A stretch of 64,000 nt of DNA from assembly GCF_047663525.1 (NCBI RefSeq), contig NC_092587.1, positions 200,888,501-200,952,500 on the forward strand, read 5' to 3'. A program made the position numbers and the translations under genes. The stretch is from Anas platyrhynchos (lineage: Eukaryota; Chordata; Aves; Anseriformes; Anatidae). Of this stretch, positions 21,875-33,115 are shown piece after piece (within the stretch, counting starts at the first letter, position 1; every line of letters begins with the position of its first letter). A model generated the notes under the pieces. The model ran no database searches. It was given only the letters and a program-made list of their open reading frames with translations, and was not told the DNA's origin.

Positions 21875-21958
21875 GTTAGTGTTAGGTCAGAGGTTGGACT
21901 CGATGATCTTGAGGTCTCTTCCAACCTAGAAATTCTGTGATTCTGTGATTCTATGGTC
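21875..21958 (+). mobile_element. CR1 3' tail
   Basis: Contains GGTTGGACTCGATGATCTTG and CTTCCAACCTAGAAATTCTG followed by the ATTCTGTG-type terminal repeat that marks CR1 3' ends. Confidence 0.9.
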
Positions 21959-22044
21959 TGCTCCCACAGGGAGCGGCTGGGAGCGGAGGCTCCTCTGAGG
22001 AAAATACCCAGGGCGTGCCTAGGGGCGTCCGCTCCGCGGCCGAC

Positions 22045-22390
22045 CCTGCAGCCAAGCTACTCCTGGCTGGCTTGACAAACTGACTTGCAGAAAACAGACT
22101 CCACAACCTGTAAAGTTGTAAAGTAGGTATGTTTATTCGGCACTGTGCACACACGCCAGATGCAAGGGGGATAGCTCCACATCACTTGCACACCAACAGT
22201 TACTGGCAGCATGCTTATAGTAGTGGGACAAATACATATTCAATTAATTTCCTGTAAGTCTCTTGTATGTTCATCAGGTCTCCGAAGAATCATTAGTGTA
22301 GGTTCCATATGCGTACTGGCCACATCACGCATGGTCTTTGAGGTGTCCTGAGGGACAAGTGTGTGCTCTGCAACACAGAGGGGAGCTTCC
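22045..22390 (-). mobile_element. Antisense LTR fragment
   Basis: The minus strand contains AATAAACATACCTACTTTAC, also found near the end of the LTR at 40776-41425. The left part of about 90 bases before it is unassigned. Sequence at 22330-22380 also resembles 47130-47210. Confidence 0.6.
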
Positions 22391-22700
22391 CCTGCAACTC
22401 CTCCATGAGGTATGTGGAGCCCAATCATGGAAGCAAAACTAAGGCAGTGTGACTCCAGGGCACCGCTTTCAATGCTGTAGAGCGCTGGTCTTGGTGCCAG
22501 CATCTGAGAGGGGCTTGCTGTGGGCTGGGAAGGGAAGAGCCATTCCCCCAGCCCATGGTTTTTCCAGGCTGTGGAAAACTGCGCTTGGACTTTGCTCTTG
22601 CGGAGGAGCATGTCCTGGTGTCCAAGGACAGGCAGGCATAATTCAGGACACCAGTCGGAGGTAGAACTATAATTGAAGATCTACAAAGCCCCCTTGTGAC
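22391..22700 (-). pseudogene. CCDC81-like: CCDC81-like fragment
   Basis: Minus strand shows the start of the second HU-domain exon (TGVLNYACLSLDT), an internal deletion, and then sequence of a more 3' CCDC81-like exon with the word QQAPLRCWHQDQ that recurs near 14180, 41640 and 51400. Non-functional. Confidence 0.7.
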
Positions 22701-22789
22701 CACATGCAGAATTAAGCTGACTCCACATAACCCTCCAGCAAAATCCTCTAGGATTTCACAGTTTTGCAAGATGTTTTTTTCCTTTCTTA

Positions 22790-22993
22790 GGGAATTAGAA
22801 AAAGCTTAAATGAGACAACCAGTTTGCAAAAAGATTACTCCAGAATTGAATGGTATTAGATTTATTAATAACCTCACAAAGAGAAGCGTGCACTGTAACT
22901 AATGTTAGTTGCTGTGTATATGTAGATCAAATGGGACAAATTTGACTGATCTGCAAAATATTTGGGAAAAACAAAGAAAGAAACAAACCAAAC

Positions 22994-23033
<40 letters not shown>

Positions 23034-23317
23034 CACCACCACCAACAAAAAAAGATCCTACATAGAGTGGGTCAAAATGACACTTCCTGGGGACTTAGAA
23101 ACTTTTGAGAGAGGATAACATTGTGGTTACCTGAATGGAATTGGCTCAAACACCTCTTTGTTGGTATTATAATGATAATGGCATTGCGAATCTGTCATCC
23201 CCCATGACATCCGACAAAAAATACTGGGCCATAATGATGGAAAAACAGAAGAGTGGAGGATGATGTGAAGAGATGCAGAAACAACAAGAAGAGTAAGAAA
23301 AGAACAGGGGGGAATTG
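22790..23317 (+). mobile_element. ERV internal 3' end
   Basis: Short broken frames lead to a polypurine tract (GAACAGGGGGGAATTG) directly before the LTR at 23318. A run of about 35 A lies at 22996-23030. Confidence 0.55.
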
Positions 23318-23838
23318 TGAGAAACAAAGTGGTGCTTTTTCAGTAGCAGGTGTTTTTGCAGTGGAAAGTTCTACTGACCTTGTGTATTCAAAATTGATTG
23401 TTTAGCACAGCAGTGTGGAGCATGTTAAGCAGATAAGGGGGAGGTCCCACTGTCCCAAGATAAGGAGGATAGCTAAGAAAAACAGGATGAGCACTACGAA
23501 ACGAGTAAAAACAAAAATAACGGATCCTCTAGTCATGAGAGAAGAAGAAAAAAAAAAAAAAAAAAAACAACAAAGAAAAAAAAAAAAGGAGGAATGAAAG
23601 GTTGGTCAACGAAAATTGTACATATATGGTATAAAAATGTGTCATGTAGTTTGTGAACCTGTAGCACTCAGCCAATGAGGAAAAAGGGGAGGAATCATGC
23701 GCTGAGTACTAGGGAATATAAGGTTATACTAAACTTTAACGTGAGCTCCTGCTTGCAGGATGCCTGCCATTGCAATCACAAATAAAATAGTTTCACAGAA
23801 GGTCCTGCCTGAAAAAAACTGTTGAGATTTTTCTCACA
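23318..23838 (+). mobile_element. Complete LTR, 521 bp
   Basis: It begins TGTGAG and ends CTCACA, perfect inverted ends, after a polypurine tract. It holds TATAAAAA near 23631 and AATAAAATA near 23783 and an A-rich patch at 23549-23587. A partial antisense copy lies at 9271-9603. Confidence 0.85.
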
Positions 23839-24230
23839 GCCCCTTGTTGCTCCGGCAATATGCACAAAAGAAGAGCCCAGCTCCAGCAGAAGGACAGGAT
23901 CCATACTGGCTGGCGCTTGTGCATTGCCTATAGTCAGATTGGGCAAGCCAGCATGTAGCCAGAGCCGGTTCTCAAGGCTTTCCCTACTAGTTGGGAACCC
24001 CGTGGAGGGATTTTAGTGAGCTGAGGGTGTTGGCTGTGCTCTTCCTAGCCCAGCTCTTCTGTAGGGGGCAAAAAGGAGGGTGCTGGGAAACGCCCAGACA
24101 TCGAGGCCATCTCCAAAGCTCTCCAGAGGGACGCCATCTGGCACCTTCCCATGAGCGGTGGTCAAGGCACAGGGGCCCATCATCTTGCTTGGCCCATCAT
24201 CATCTTGGTCCGGGCTTTTTCATACAGATG
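23839..24230 (+). pseudogene. CCDC81-like: CCDC81-like intron fragment, inverted
   Basis: This matches the reverse complement of about 10010-10370, which lies between exons 2 and 3 of a CCDC81-like copy. It contains no exon of its own that I can support. Confidence 0.6.
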
Positions 24231-24234
24231 TTTG

Positions 24235-25060
24235 TCACAGACACTGGCCATGTCCCTGGCTCTCAACCATCACCTCAGTGCTGTGCTCACTGGGGATGGG
24301 ACAGGCTGAAGGCTTTGACTCTTGCAACACTGGTGTGGGGGGAGGCGCTCTGTACCCCTCATCCTCGCAAACAGGGGCTAATAGAGGACCTGCTGGCCTG
24401 CTCTCTGCCAGTGCTGTTATGGTGAGAGGCGTGCCGTGCCTTTCTTCCTCTGGACCTTCCGCCAGGGAAGCAGCTGATGGTTCAGTGTCCATGGACTCCA
24501 ATGAGCCAAGAGAGGCGCTTGTTCGGTTTTCCGCTTCTTGTGCTGCAGCCTCCCTGTCCATGCTGCTGGATGAGCTGCCCTCTTCCTGGGGAAGGCTTGA
24601 TTGTTGTGGCAGAGGCTGGGGAACCTGGGGTTGATCAAGGAGTTGAAGATGATGATCTCTTCCTCCTCATCCCATCCCACAGGAACACTTTCTTTCCTTA
24701 CCCCCGGCTCTGGCTTGTCCCCTCCTCGCCACTCTCCTGCCTGGGTTTGACATTTAGTTGTCTCTGTTGCCCTTGCTTCTCACCCCGGCCTGGGCTGGCA
24801 GGTGCAGGGTCTCTGCTGGCAGCCATTGTCCCTGCACGTACCCAGGGATCTGGCCCTGGCAGGGCAGTGGTCCACCTGCTGTCCATGACTGTCTGGATCT
24901 CGGCTGTTCTTTGTTGTCTTACTGTGCACCCTGTGTGTGCCAGGTCCCCCAGTGCTGCCGGTTGCTGGCCGTGCTTGCTGCTTTTCAGAGGGATGTGAAG
25001 AGGTGCAGAAACAAAAAGAAGAGTAAGAAAAGAAGAGGGAGGGAATTGGGGAATGTGGTC
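24235..25060 (-). pseudogene. Antisense exon 2 piece of the novel gene family
   Basis: The minus strand shows, in shifting frames, most of one 302-residue repeat unit: ALGDLAHTG, a decayed docking motif reading AEIQTVMD in place of AGVQTD, the basic stretch, the acidic block DEEEEIIIFNSLINPRF, and HSTEVMVESQG. Frameshifts between the blocks make it a pseudogene. The acidic block is again better kept than its surroundings. Confidence 0.82.
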
Positions 25061-26240
25061 CTGTGTGTTTTTTTCCACAGGCAGTGGCTCTTTGGGAGCT
25101 GCTCCAGGTGTGGGTCTGTGCTGCGGGGTCTATTCATGAGGAGGGGATTGGTCTGGCTTGGGACCCCTTGGCACCCTCCCCGGTCACCTGCTCCTGCATG
25201 TGCTTCTCTCCACAGGCTGCAGCGTGGAGATCTGCTCTGCCGTGTGTGTTGGGTCTGTCTGAGCTGGAGTCAGCTTTTCCCTGCAGCAGCCCACACAGTG
25301 CTGTGCTCTGCACTCGTAGCTGGAGCAGCACTGATATCGCTCAAGTGTTGTGTCTGTTGCTGCGTAGTGCTGGCACGGCATCAGGACTCCTTCCAAGCCC
25401 CCAAGAGCCAGCAGGCTGGGGGTGGGCAAGCGATGGGGAGGGGACATTGCCAGGGCAGCTGACCTAAACCAACCAAAGGGATATTCCATAACACCTGATG
25501 TCACACTCAGCAATAAAAAGGGGGGCTCTCCTGGGGGAGGGGGCTGTTCCTCCTGAACAACCACTATGCGTTTTGAGGCCCTGCTTCCCAGGACGTGGCC
25601 GAACATCGCTCGTTGACGGGAAGTAGAGAATATTTTTTTTCCCTCTCTCTGTGCTTCCACACTGACTTATTGTTTCTTTTGTTTCTGTTTTTCCTCCCCA
25701 TTCCCTTTCCCTTTAATTAATCCTTTCTCATCTCAAACCTCGAGTTCTCTGTGTTGTATTTTCTCCCCCTGCCTCTTTGAGGAGAGGGGAGTGAGAGAGC
25801 GGTTGTGGTGGAGCTTGGCTGCCCACCTGAGTCAAACCACCACACCGTGGTGCTGCAGGCCATGGGCTGCAGGGTGTCAGCCTGCTCCACCACGGGCCTC
25901 TCGGCAGCCCTGGGGGAGCTTCGGCTCCGGCACTTGGAGCGCCTCCTCCGCCTCCTTCTGCACTGACCTTGGTGTCTGCAGGGAGGTTTTTCTCACTCCT
26001 CACTTTCCCAGCTGCTGTTGTACTGCAGTTTTTTTGTTTTTCCTTTTCTTGGATGTGCTATCAGGGAGGTGCAAGCTGTTTTGCTCATGGCTCTGCTCTG
26101 GGCAGCAGTGGGCCCCTTTGGAGCTGGCTGAAACTGGCCCTTATCTGCCACGGAGCAGCTGCTGGATTCTTCTGACAGATGCTACCACTGCAGCCCCCCT
26201 GCTACCAGAACCTTGCCACGTAAACCCAATACACTAGGGC
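25061..26240 (-). mobile_element. Outer antisense LTR, interrupted by another LTR
   Basis: The flanks of the 25245-25844 insertion join into one continuous sequence of another avian LTR family, and its antisense end (GTTTACGTGGCAAGG on the minus strand) lies near 26210-26240. The same family is found in plus orientation at 17725-17990. The left limit is approximate. Confidence 0.65.
25245..25844 (-). mobile_element. Solo LTR, 600 bp, with 5-bp target duplication
   Basis: The direct repeat CCGTG lies at 25240-25244 and 25845-25849. The insert begins TGTGTTGGG and ends CCACCACA on the plus strand. It is the inverted relative of the LTR at 2134-2734. Confidence 0.93.
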
Positions 26241-26736
26241 AGCTAGGTCATTGCTGGCCTGTAAAGTATCAGGGCTTAAGGTCTTAACTAATGAAACCCT
26301 AATTGTGATGGGGGTAGAAGGGACTGGGATACCAGTGCTACTTTTGGAGGACACCAAGCGGAGACTAGGGATAAAATGAGTGCACTGGGCAATTATTGAA
26401 TGTACCCAAGGCAGGGACTAGCTTGTTGGGAAAGGATTTGGTAATGAAATTGGGCATTTGAATAGTAAATTGTTAGGCTGGAATAAGGGTGTTATTCATA
26501 GGGTGCTCTCAGACTCTGAGAGCAAAGATCTGTTCTCCTTCGAGTGGAAGGACCCCAGATGGGGCAGAAGCAACAATACAGGACTGATGGACTGCTTTAC
26601 CTCAGGGGTTTACAGGGCTACCAAATTTATTTGGGCAAGTTCTAGCACAAATTCTGGAGCAATTCCAGCCTCCGGAACAACCACTATATGTATTGAGGCC
26701 CTGCTTCCCAGGATGTGACTGAACATCGCTTAGCAG
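26241..26736 (+). pseudogene. pol: ERV pol fragment (reverse transcriptase)
   Basis: Short frames contain FSFEWKDP and, in another frame, sequence like the TLPQGF region of retroviral reverse transcriptase. It runs into the T-rich simple repeat. Badly decayed. Confidence 0.6.
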
Positions 26737-27045
26737 CTTTTTCTTTTTTCTTTTTCTTTTTCTTTTTCTTTTCTTTTTCTTTTTCTTTTTCTTTTTCTTT
26801 TTCTTTTTCTTTTTCTTTTTCTTTTTCTTTTTCTTTTTCTTTTTCTTTTTCTTTTTCTTTTTCTTTTTCTTTTTTTTTTCTTTTTCTTTTTCTTTTTTTC
26901 TCTTTCTATTTTCTTTTTCTTTTCTCTTTCTATTTTCTTTTTCTTTTTCTTTTTCTTTTTCTTTTTCTTTTTCTTTTTCTTTTTCTTTTTCTTTTTCTTT
27001 TTCTTTTTCTTTTTCTTTTTCTTTTTCTTTTTCTTTTTCTTTTTC
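26737..27045. repeat. CTTTTT hexanucleotide microsatellite, about 310 bp
   Basis: Nearly pure CTTTTT units with a few interruptions around 26870-26940. It yields a long artificial Ser-Phe or Leu-Phe frame that is not a gene. Confidence 0.97.
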
Positions 27046-27179
27046 TGAAATGGCCTTGATTCTGATTGCTATTCTATTAGCAGCAGCGACTGTGTCTGGA
27101 TTCTCTAGGTTTCTAAAAACATTGGGTCCTGCTCAGTTTCGGGAAGGAATATGTTTTGAAGTTGAGCTCCCTACACATA
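27046..27179 (+). other. Short ERV-like segment
   Basis: A small frame with a hydrophobic start (MALILIAILLAAATVSG) precedes the LTR. It may be a piece of env or an accessory region; I cannot identify it. Confidence 0.35.
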
Positions 27180-27745
27180 ATCCTGTGTAAGGAGTGTTTC
27201 AGCAATTCGTGCCAACAGAGGGCTTGAAGGGTAGACCTTGAGTCTCTGATATCTGGGGGGGGGTTCAGAATAACTGCTAACTATTGTGACTATTGCTTGG
27301 GACACTACACAAGTCTCTGATATCTGGCTAAGAGATTAAGGAGAAGGGGAAAGCTGAAGGATGTCTAAAAAACGAAGCTTGCATGGGAGATACTGCGCAA
27401 GTCTGTGACATCTGGCCAAGATGGACAAAGGAGAAGGACAAGGAAAAAGCCTGGGAAGAAGACTACGAGCCTTCAGCACGAGAGACCCCCAGAGGGACCA
27501 CTGGAGACTGATACGCATGAGCCAGAGGGAGGGTTTGGATTCCAGGAATTAATTATAATAACTCTGCCTTTTCTAGAAGTAGTAATGAATATGTATTAGC
27601 CTAGGAGCATAAAAGCCAGCTGCCTGATGTAACATGTGTGTGTGTTGGAGGAGCCCAGACTCCTCGCGCACCCAGCACTGTTTACTTGCCTATTATTGAC
27701 CCCATAAATAAATCTCATAAAGCTAAACTGACTCGGAATTTATAA
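27180..27745 (+). mobile_element. LTR of the proline-primed gammaretrovirus-like family
   Basis: Bases 27545-27700 closely match the 5' LTR at 15345-15480, sharing CCTTTTCTAGAAGTAGTAAT and GGAGCATAAAAGCCAGC. It also has a left part missing at 15244, with a repeated CTCTGATATCTGG word near 27243 and 27313. Confidence 0.8.
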
Positions 27746-27789
27746 CACTGTCTACAATATAATGTGTTATCAAACGAGCCTTTTAAACA

Positions 27790-29755
27790 ATGTCGACAGA
27801 AACTCCCAGGACAATAGTACTGAGCCTGGGCCTGGGTGTGGACGATTCCATCGTCTATGTCATTGATGAAGGTGTTGAAGAGCACCGGTCCCAAGACCAA
27901 CCCCTGAGGGACACCGCTTGTGACCGGCCTCCACCCAGACAGAACCGTTGAGCACAACGCTTCGGTTGTAACCAGCCAGCCAATTCTTTGTCCACCTAAC
28001 TGTCCATCCTTCAAATCCATACCTCTCCAATTTAGAGAGAGGAATGGGGTGAGGGCTTTGCTCAAGTCCAGGTAGATGATATCCATTGCTCTTCGTTTGT
28101 CCATGCTCTTCCCAGGCACACAGGTGAGGCTCACCGGCCCGTAGCTCCGCAGGTCTTCCTTGCAGGCCTTTCTCAAAAATGGGAGTCATGTTTTCCAGTC
28201 ACCAGAACCAGGGACCTCACCTGACAGCCATGATTTTTCAAATATGATGGAGAGCAGCTCGGCAACCACGTCAGCCACCTCTCTATACACATCCCATTTC
28301 ATTAGGCGGTCCCGGACTTGTTCCACTGTCACAGTGGGATGGAATCTGCTCCTCTCACCCTCTCCTGGAGCTTCAGGGTACTGACAGACATAGGAAACTT
28401 GACCACCAGTGAAGACGGAGGCAAAGCACTTATTGAGTACCTCAGCTTTCTCCATGTCTGAGGAGGCCAGCTTTCCCGACTCATTTATCAACGGGGGAAC
28501 ACTCTCCTTGGCCTGACTCCTCCTACCTATGTATCTGTAGAACCCCTTCTTGCTATTTTTCACGTCCCGTGCCGAGTTCAGCTCCATCTGAGCCTTGGCT
28601 TTCCTGATCCCATCTCTACACATTCAGATGACATGCCTGTATTCCTGCCAGGCTACTCAACCCTGCTTCTACTTCCTGTACATTTCCCTCCTTTCCCTCA
28701 GTTGCAGCTGCAGGTCCTTGCTCAGCCATGCCAGTCACCCGCCTCCTCTGCTCGATTTCTTCTGCTGGGGGATGGAGAGCTCGTGCACTCTCGGAAGCGT
28801 GTCCTTAAAGAACCACCAGCTCTGTTCCGTTCCTACACCCTTCAGGAGAGTTTCCCAGGGGATCCCAGCCAGTAATTCCTTAAGCAGCCGGAGGTTTGCT
28901 CTCCTGAAGTTCAGGGTCGTGACTCTGTTTTTTGCCAGATCCATAGTCCTCAAGATCACAACTCCACCAGGGCATAGTCGCTACAGCCCAGGCAGCCTCC
29001 AGTCTTAACCTCTCTAGTGCTCTCTTCCACGTTGGTGAGCACCAGGTCTAGTAAGGCTTCACCTCGGGTCGGTCCGTCTATTGCCTGGATTGGGAAGTTA
29101 TCCTCAACAGACTCCAGGAATCTCCTGGATTGTCTGGAACCCACCGTGCTGCTAACCCCAGCAGACCCCCAGCAGATATCCGGGTGGTTGAAATCCCCCA
29201 TCAGGACAAGAGCTTGCGAGCGCGACAGTTCTTGCAGCTGAAGCAAGAAGGCCTCGTCAACAGACTCCCCCTGATCAGGTGGCCTGTAGCAGACCCCAGC
29301 CACTGGATGTCCTTTACTGGACCGATCCTTGATTTTCAGCCACAAGCTCTCAACCTGGTCATGGCGGCTGTTTCTCAGGCAGAACTCTTCACAATCTATC
29401 CATTTCCTAACACAGAGGGCAACTCCTCCTCCCCTCCTTCCTCGCCTATCCCTTCTGAACAGTTTGTAGCCATCAACAGCCACACTCCAGTCATGGGAAT
29501 CATCCCACCAGGTTTCCGTGATGGCAGCTACGTCATAGTTTCCTTCTAGCACGGTGGCCTCCAGCTCCTCCTGTTTGTTACCCATACTGTGTGCATTAGT
29601 GTAAATGCACCGCAGCTGGGCCACCTTTTGGGCGGGAGAAGCCCTAGTACCGTCTTGACCATACTCGGGTGTTTCCGTAGTAACTAACCTCTCACCAACC
29701 CTTGTGTTCTTCCTGCAAAATGTCATCCTCATCCTTCACCAAGACACAAGACTGC
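27790..29755 (-). mobile_element. CR1 LINE with long ORF2 segments
   Basis: Minus strand 28956-29732 is a 258-codon open stretch of the CR1 endonuclease (ending near CSDYALVEL, with SYD-like AAITETWW and GDFNHPDICW motifs). Minus strand 28186-28623 and 27715-28176 continue into reverse transcriptase ([10 protein letters not shown], later [14 protein letters not shown]). Frameshifts separate the segments, and the 3' UTR is missing. This is the longest CR1 in the window. Confidence 0.92.
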
Positions 29756-29764
29756 AAGGTTTTG

Positions 29765-30864
29765 CTAGCATCACATCAGGTTTGAAAGGAACAACTAGTG
29801 AGATTAAAAGAGATCAAGAACATCGATGAACGGTTGTCCAAGGCATTGGCTGTCTTCAATCACTTATGTTTGACTAGGGACCAAGAAGACCCTCCTGCAA
29901 GTATTCATTTTCAAACAATAAATATAGCAGCACCAAATGTGTTACCACAAATAAGAATGAATTACCGAGATCCTGCTACAGGAACTTGGAAAGGGCCATA
30001 CCGGTACAGAAATACAAATAACACCTGTGATTACAATGACACTGCTAGGCAGGGTTTAGGGGTTTATGGCACAGAGACAAGGGGTAACAACTGTAGTGTT
30101 TGGAACAATTATACAGCTATGGCCTTACCTCCTGATGTTTTTTCTGATTTGCAGGGATAGGGCTTGGCAAGGTATCCCTACAAATGCTATCGGAGGTCCA
30201 TGTTGCTTAGATAAACTCATTATATTTGCTCCTAGCTTGTCGCAGTTGCATGAGATCACCAGACATAAAAGAGCATTGCTCGCACCGGATTGCAATGATA
30301 ATGTTGAATTGCTTGGTGTTGCAGCTAGAGAGGCATTGGCAATTTTAGTGCCGAAGTGGCCTCTGCGGCCACACTTAATAACTTAGAAAAATTGTTATGC
30401 TGCGCCAAGAAGCAAGCCCATGCCGCGACAGAGATACTTGAGGAGGTGTTACCAGATCAAAACAGTCTGCAACATGTGCTTTTACAGGATCAAGCTGCTA
30501 TTGACTTCTTGCTTTTGGCTCAAAGGCATGGGTGTGAGGACTTTGATGGAATGTGCTGTTTAAACCTTTTTGATCATAATGAATCAATTCACAAATCCAT
30601 TATTTTCCTGAAAGAGCACACGAGAAAGATTCAGTATGGTATCAATCCTTTCAATCAATGGTTCACTGATTTGTTTGAAACGATGCATAGGTGGTTACTG
30701 AGATTAGTCAAAGAGGGATTAAGGATTCTGTTTGTTGTGGTGTTAATCATCATTACGTGTTGTATTGTAATAAATGTGGTTAAAGGGTTACTTGCAAAAC
30801 TGTTACATCAGGCTTGGTTTGCTCAAAGAAAAAGAAAAAAAAAAGAAAAAAAAAGGGGGGGGGG
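29765..30864 (+). pseudogene. env: Alpharetrovirus-like ERV env with polypurine tract
   Basis: Two frames cover the end of the surface subunit (29798-30160) and then the transmembrane subunit (30356-30946 open, 196 codons). The latter contains AAIDFLLLAQRHGCEDFDG followed by a cysteine pair, spaced as in the CX6CC motif, and a hydrophobic membrane anchor near 30715-30790. It resembles avian leukosis-type env. A frameshift separates the two parts, so entry function is lost. A purine-only tract ending in 11 G lies at 30829-30864. Confidence 0.85.
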
Positions 30865-30867
30865 TAT

Positions 30868-31310
30868 TGTTGAAGGATTTTTTGAAACAGCAAAAATCCC
30901 ATGGCTTGCTGCAGCTGAGCAAACCAAGCTACCAGGGCAACTATGAGAAGTTCCCATGACAGTGTTCCCACATCGCCCAATTGAGGAATTTAGAAAAACA
31001 TTGTTACCAGATCTGGCTTCAAGGACAAGGTCCACCTGACTGCTAATCACAAGGGGCTTGTTTTCTTGCAGGTGGGGTTGTTTTCTTGTAGTTGTTTGTC
31101 TGAGTGCTTTTGACCAATAATCTTGTGTGAGACACGATCCGCCCCTGCTAAGTTCACTATAAAAGTTAGGCTATTCGGGCAATAGAATGGAGCATGTTCT
31201 GACCATACTGGTGTCTGTTGTGCTTTCGGTCGTGCTTCCTGCGACATGCTAGAACATTCCTCGCCCACGAGAACTGGCATGGTACATTCAGCCTCACAGG
31301 AGGAGCGTTG
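30868..31310 (+). mobile_element. LTR after the alpharetrovirus-like env
   Basis: It follows the polypurine tract and starts TGTTGAAGG. TATAAAA at 31159-31165 fits a U3 promoter. The right end is approximate. Confidence 0.7.
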
Positions 31311-31324
31311 CCAGTTGCTATGTG

Positions 31325-31398
31325 TATATAACGGTTGGACGTGATGATCTTTGAGGTGCTTTCCAACCTAAACGATTCCATGGTTCTGTAATTCTATG
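31325..31398 (+). mobile_element. CR1 3' tail
   Basis: GGTTGGACGTGATGATCTTT and CTTTCCAACCTAAACGATTC followed by ATTCTATG identify a CR1 end. Confidence 0.9.
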
Positions 31399-31399
31399 A

Positions 31400-32014
31400 C
31401 TGTGAGAGGCCCAGGGCGCCAGGTTGGCATGGCCTGCACCACTCTTTCTCCTGAGATCAACGACACAGAGAGGAGCACTGGGGGCAAAACTCTGCCTGAG
31501 CTTTTATTCACAGCAAAATTCTCAGCCGCAGCTGAGCTGAGGCTGGGGGCAGGGTGTGGTGGGGCATCTGAATTCCTGGGGCACTGTCCTGTTCCTATCA
31601 GTGATGTCAGCGTACAGCTCCGAGCGCCCTCCTGGTGCTGGCAGCTGGGCGCTGCTACTCCCACTCTTCTTCGATGAAGCTGCAGCACAAAGCACTGCGC
31701 AGAGCCCGAAGCGCCTGTCTCCTGATGTGGGCGGGCTGTGGCTGGTGTGCCGGGGCTTGTGTGAGGTCATGGATGCCTGTGGGAGACAGAGAGGTGTAGG
31801 TTAGGGCCTGAGCGGGTGATGGGCAAGCCCCTGCCTTCCCCCCACACCACCACCCAAGGGGAGGGGTGGCCCAGGACCAGCCAGTCCCCCTGCGTGTTCC
31901 TAGCCCTTGCTCCTGCTCGCTGCTCTGAACAGGCCCATCCAAAAGTCCCTGGGACGGCTCTTGTTTCTGGCACGTTGCTGGCTCGTCTGCTGGTGTATCT
32001 TTGGTGCAGGAGGA
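31400..32014 (-). pseudogene. Antisense 3' end of the novel gene family (exons 3-4)
   Basis: Exon 4 at 31655-31776 (minus) has a good acceptor and encodes IHDLTQAPAHQPQPAHIRRQ and a stop; AATAAA lies near 31507. Exon 3 ends in a sequence where the intact gene and the 57-kb copy have GT; here it is GGAAC, so the donor is lost. The 5' end of exon 3 is replaced at about 32014 by unrelated sequence. Not functional. Confidence 0.8.
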
Positions 32015-33115
32015 CTGTGCTTGTATATATTGGTCAAGGCTGCGTGTGTTTAAGAACTGTCCTCCTGTCTCTTCTCCAGATGTTTCCTCACCCGCACACT
32101 CCGCAGTAAAGGCAGCTGCAGCAACGGAGAAGAAACCTCTCGGGTGGGCTCTGAAGATCGCCACCTCTGCCTGTCCCAAGAGCCCGGAGCACAGCCTCCT
32201 TCCAAAACGCAGGAGATCAGAAGATCCTCTGCAGTCTTCCCAGGGATGCCCACAGCTCTTCTCTTGGTCCTGTCACTTGGTCATTCATCTGAGATTTCAG
32301 CAGCTGGACGTTGTTACTTAGGCTGTGAACAAAGTCTGTGGAAAATTGCCTTTGGACTCTGCTCTTGCGGAAGACCAGACGGCCAATGTCCTTGAAGATG
32401 AAGTCCACACCCTGCTTCTTTGCACGGGTGTAGGAGAGAAAGAGCAGGGTCTCCTGAATGCAGCACTGCATGGTGTCCCTAGGAATGCTGGTGTGCAAGA
32501 ACAGCCAGGCATAATTCAGGACAGCAGCTGGAGGTACACCTGAGGGAAAAGAAGCAAGGAGCAAAGGAACTAAGACAGGCCTGCAGAGGAGGGCAGTCCC
32601 GTTTGGGCAGCGGCTGGACCCTCCAGCACTGGTGCCCTGCTGCTGCTCTGCACCTGCAGCTGCGCCAGCTGCCAAGAGGAGAAGTCAACCACCAACGCAG
32701 CCATCAGGGTGCCAACAGCACGGAGAGGGACGTTTCCAGGAGCCGCTACCGGCCAGAAGGTGCTAGGCGTTGCTGGGATGTAGTGGGATACTGCATCCCA
32801 AACTTTCACAATCCCTGAAAAGCAAGGGAAAGAGAGGTCATGCTGCAAGCCAGCCTGCTCCTGCAGCACAGCCCTGGTGGCCGTGTGGACTGGTGCCCAT
32901 GTCCCGAGACCCTCCCTCTCTCTCCCCACAAGAAACTGTGGCTCGAGAGGGCTGTGCGGGTGCTTTTTCTTGAGGCAACTCCTGTCGGGCTCACCATCAT
33001 CTGGGAGGTGCATGAGAGTTGGGAACATGAGGTGGCTGCTGCACAGGATGGCAGCACTCCTGGCCTCCATCTCTCTCTGTCCCTTCTCCACCCGTAGGAG
33101 CGGAGGCTTCCCCTA
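32015..33115 (-). pseudogene. CCDC81-like: CCDC81-like broken copy
   Basis: Exon 1 is recognisable on the minus strand (MEARSAAILCSSHLMF at about 33057, donor after LPDD) and exon 2 starts normally (GIVKVWDAVSHYI, 32780-32830) but then jumps to other sequence. The second HU-domain exon follows at about 32290-32539 (NYAWLFLHTSIPRDTMQCC, FIFKDIGRLVF). A 3' exon scrap like 48968-49100 is at 32050-32120. The rest of the first HU domain is missing. Confidence 0.75.

Noticed and set aside
26715..27059. 114-codon Ser-Phe and Leu-Phe rich frame
   Set aside because: It is only the translation of a CTTTTT microsatellite.
28595..29549. Plus-strand open frames of 74-139 codons
   Set aside because: They are antisense shadows of the CR1 ORF2 on the minus strand.
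15000..31300. CRISPR arrays, tRNA or rRNA genes
   Set aside because: The repeats are microsatellites or LTR-internal duplications without regular spacers. The tRNA-like match at 15556 is a retroviral primer site. No rRNA was seen.
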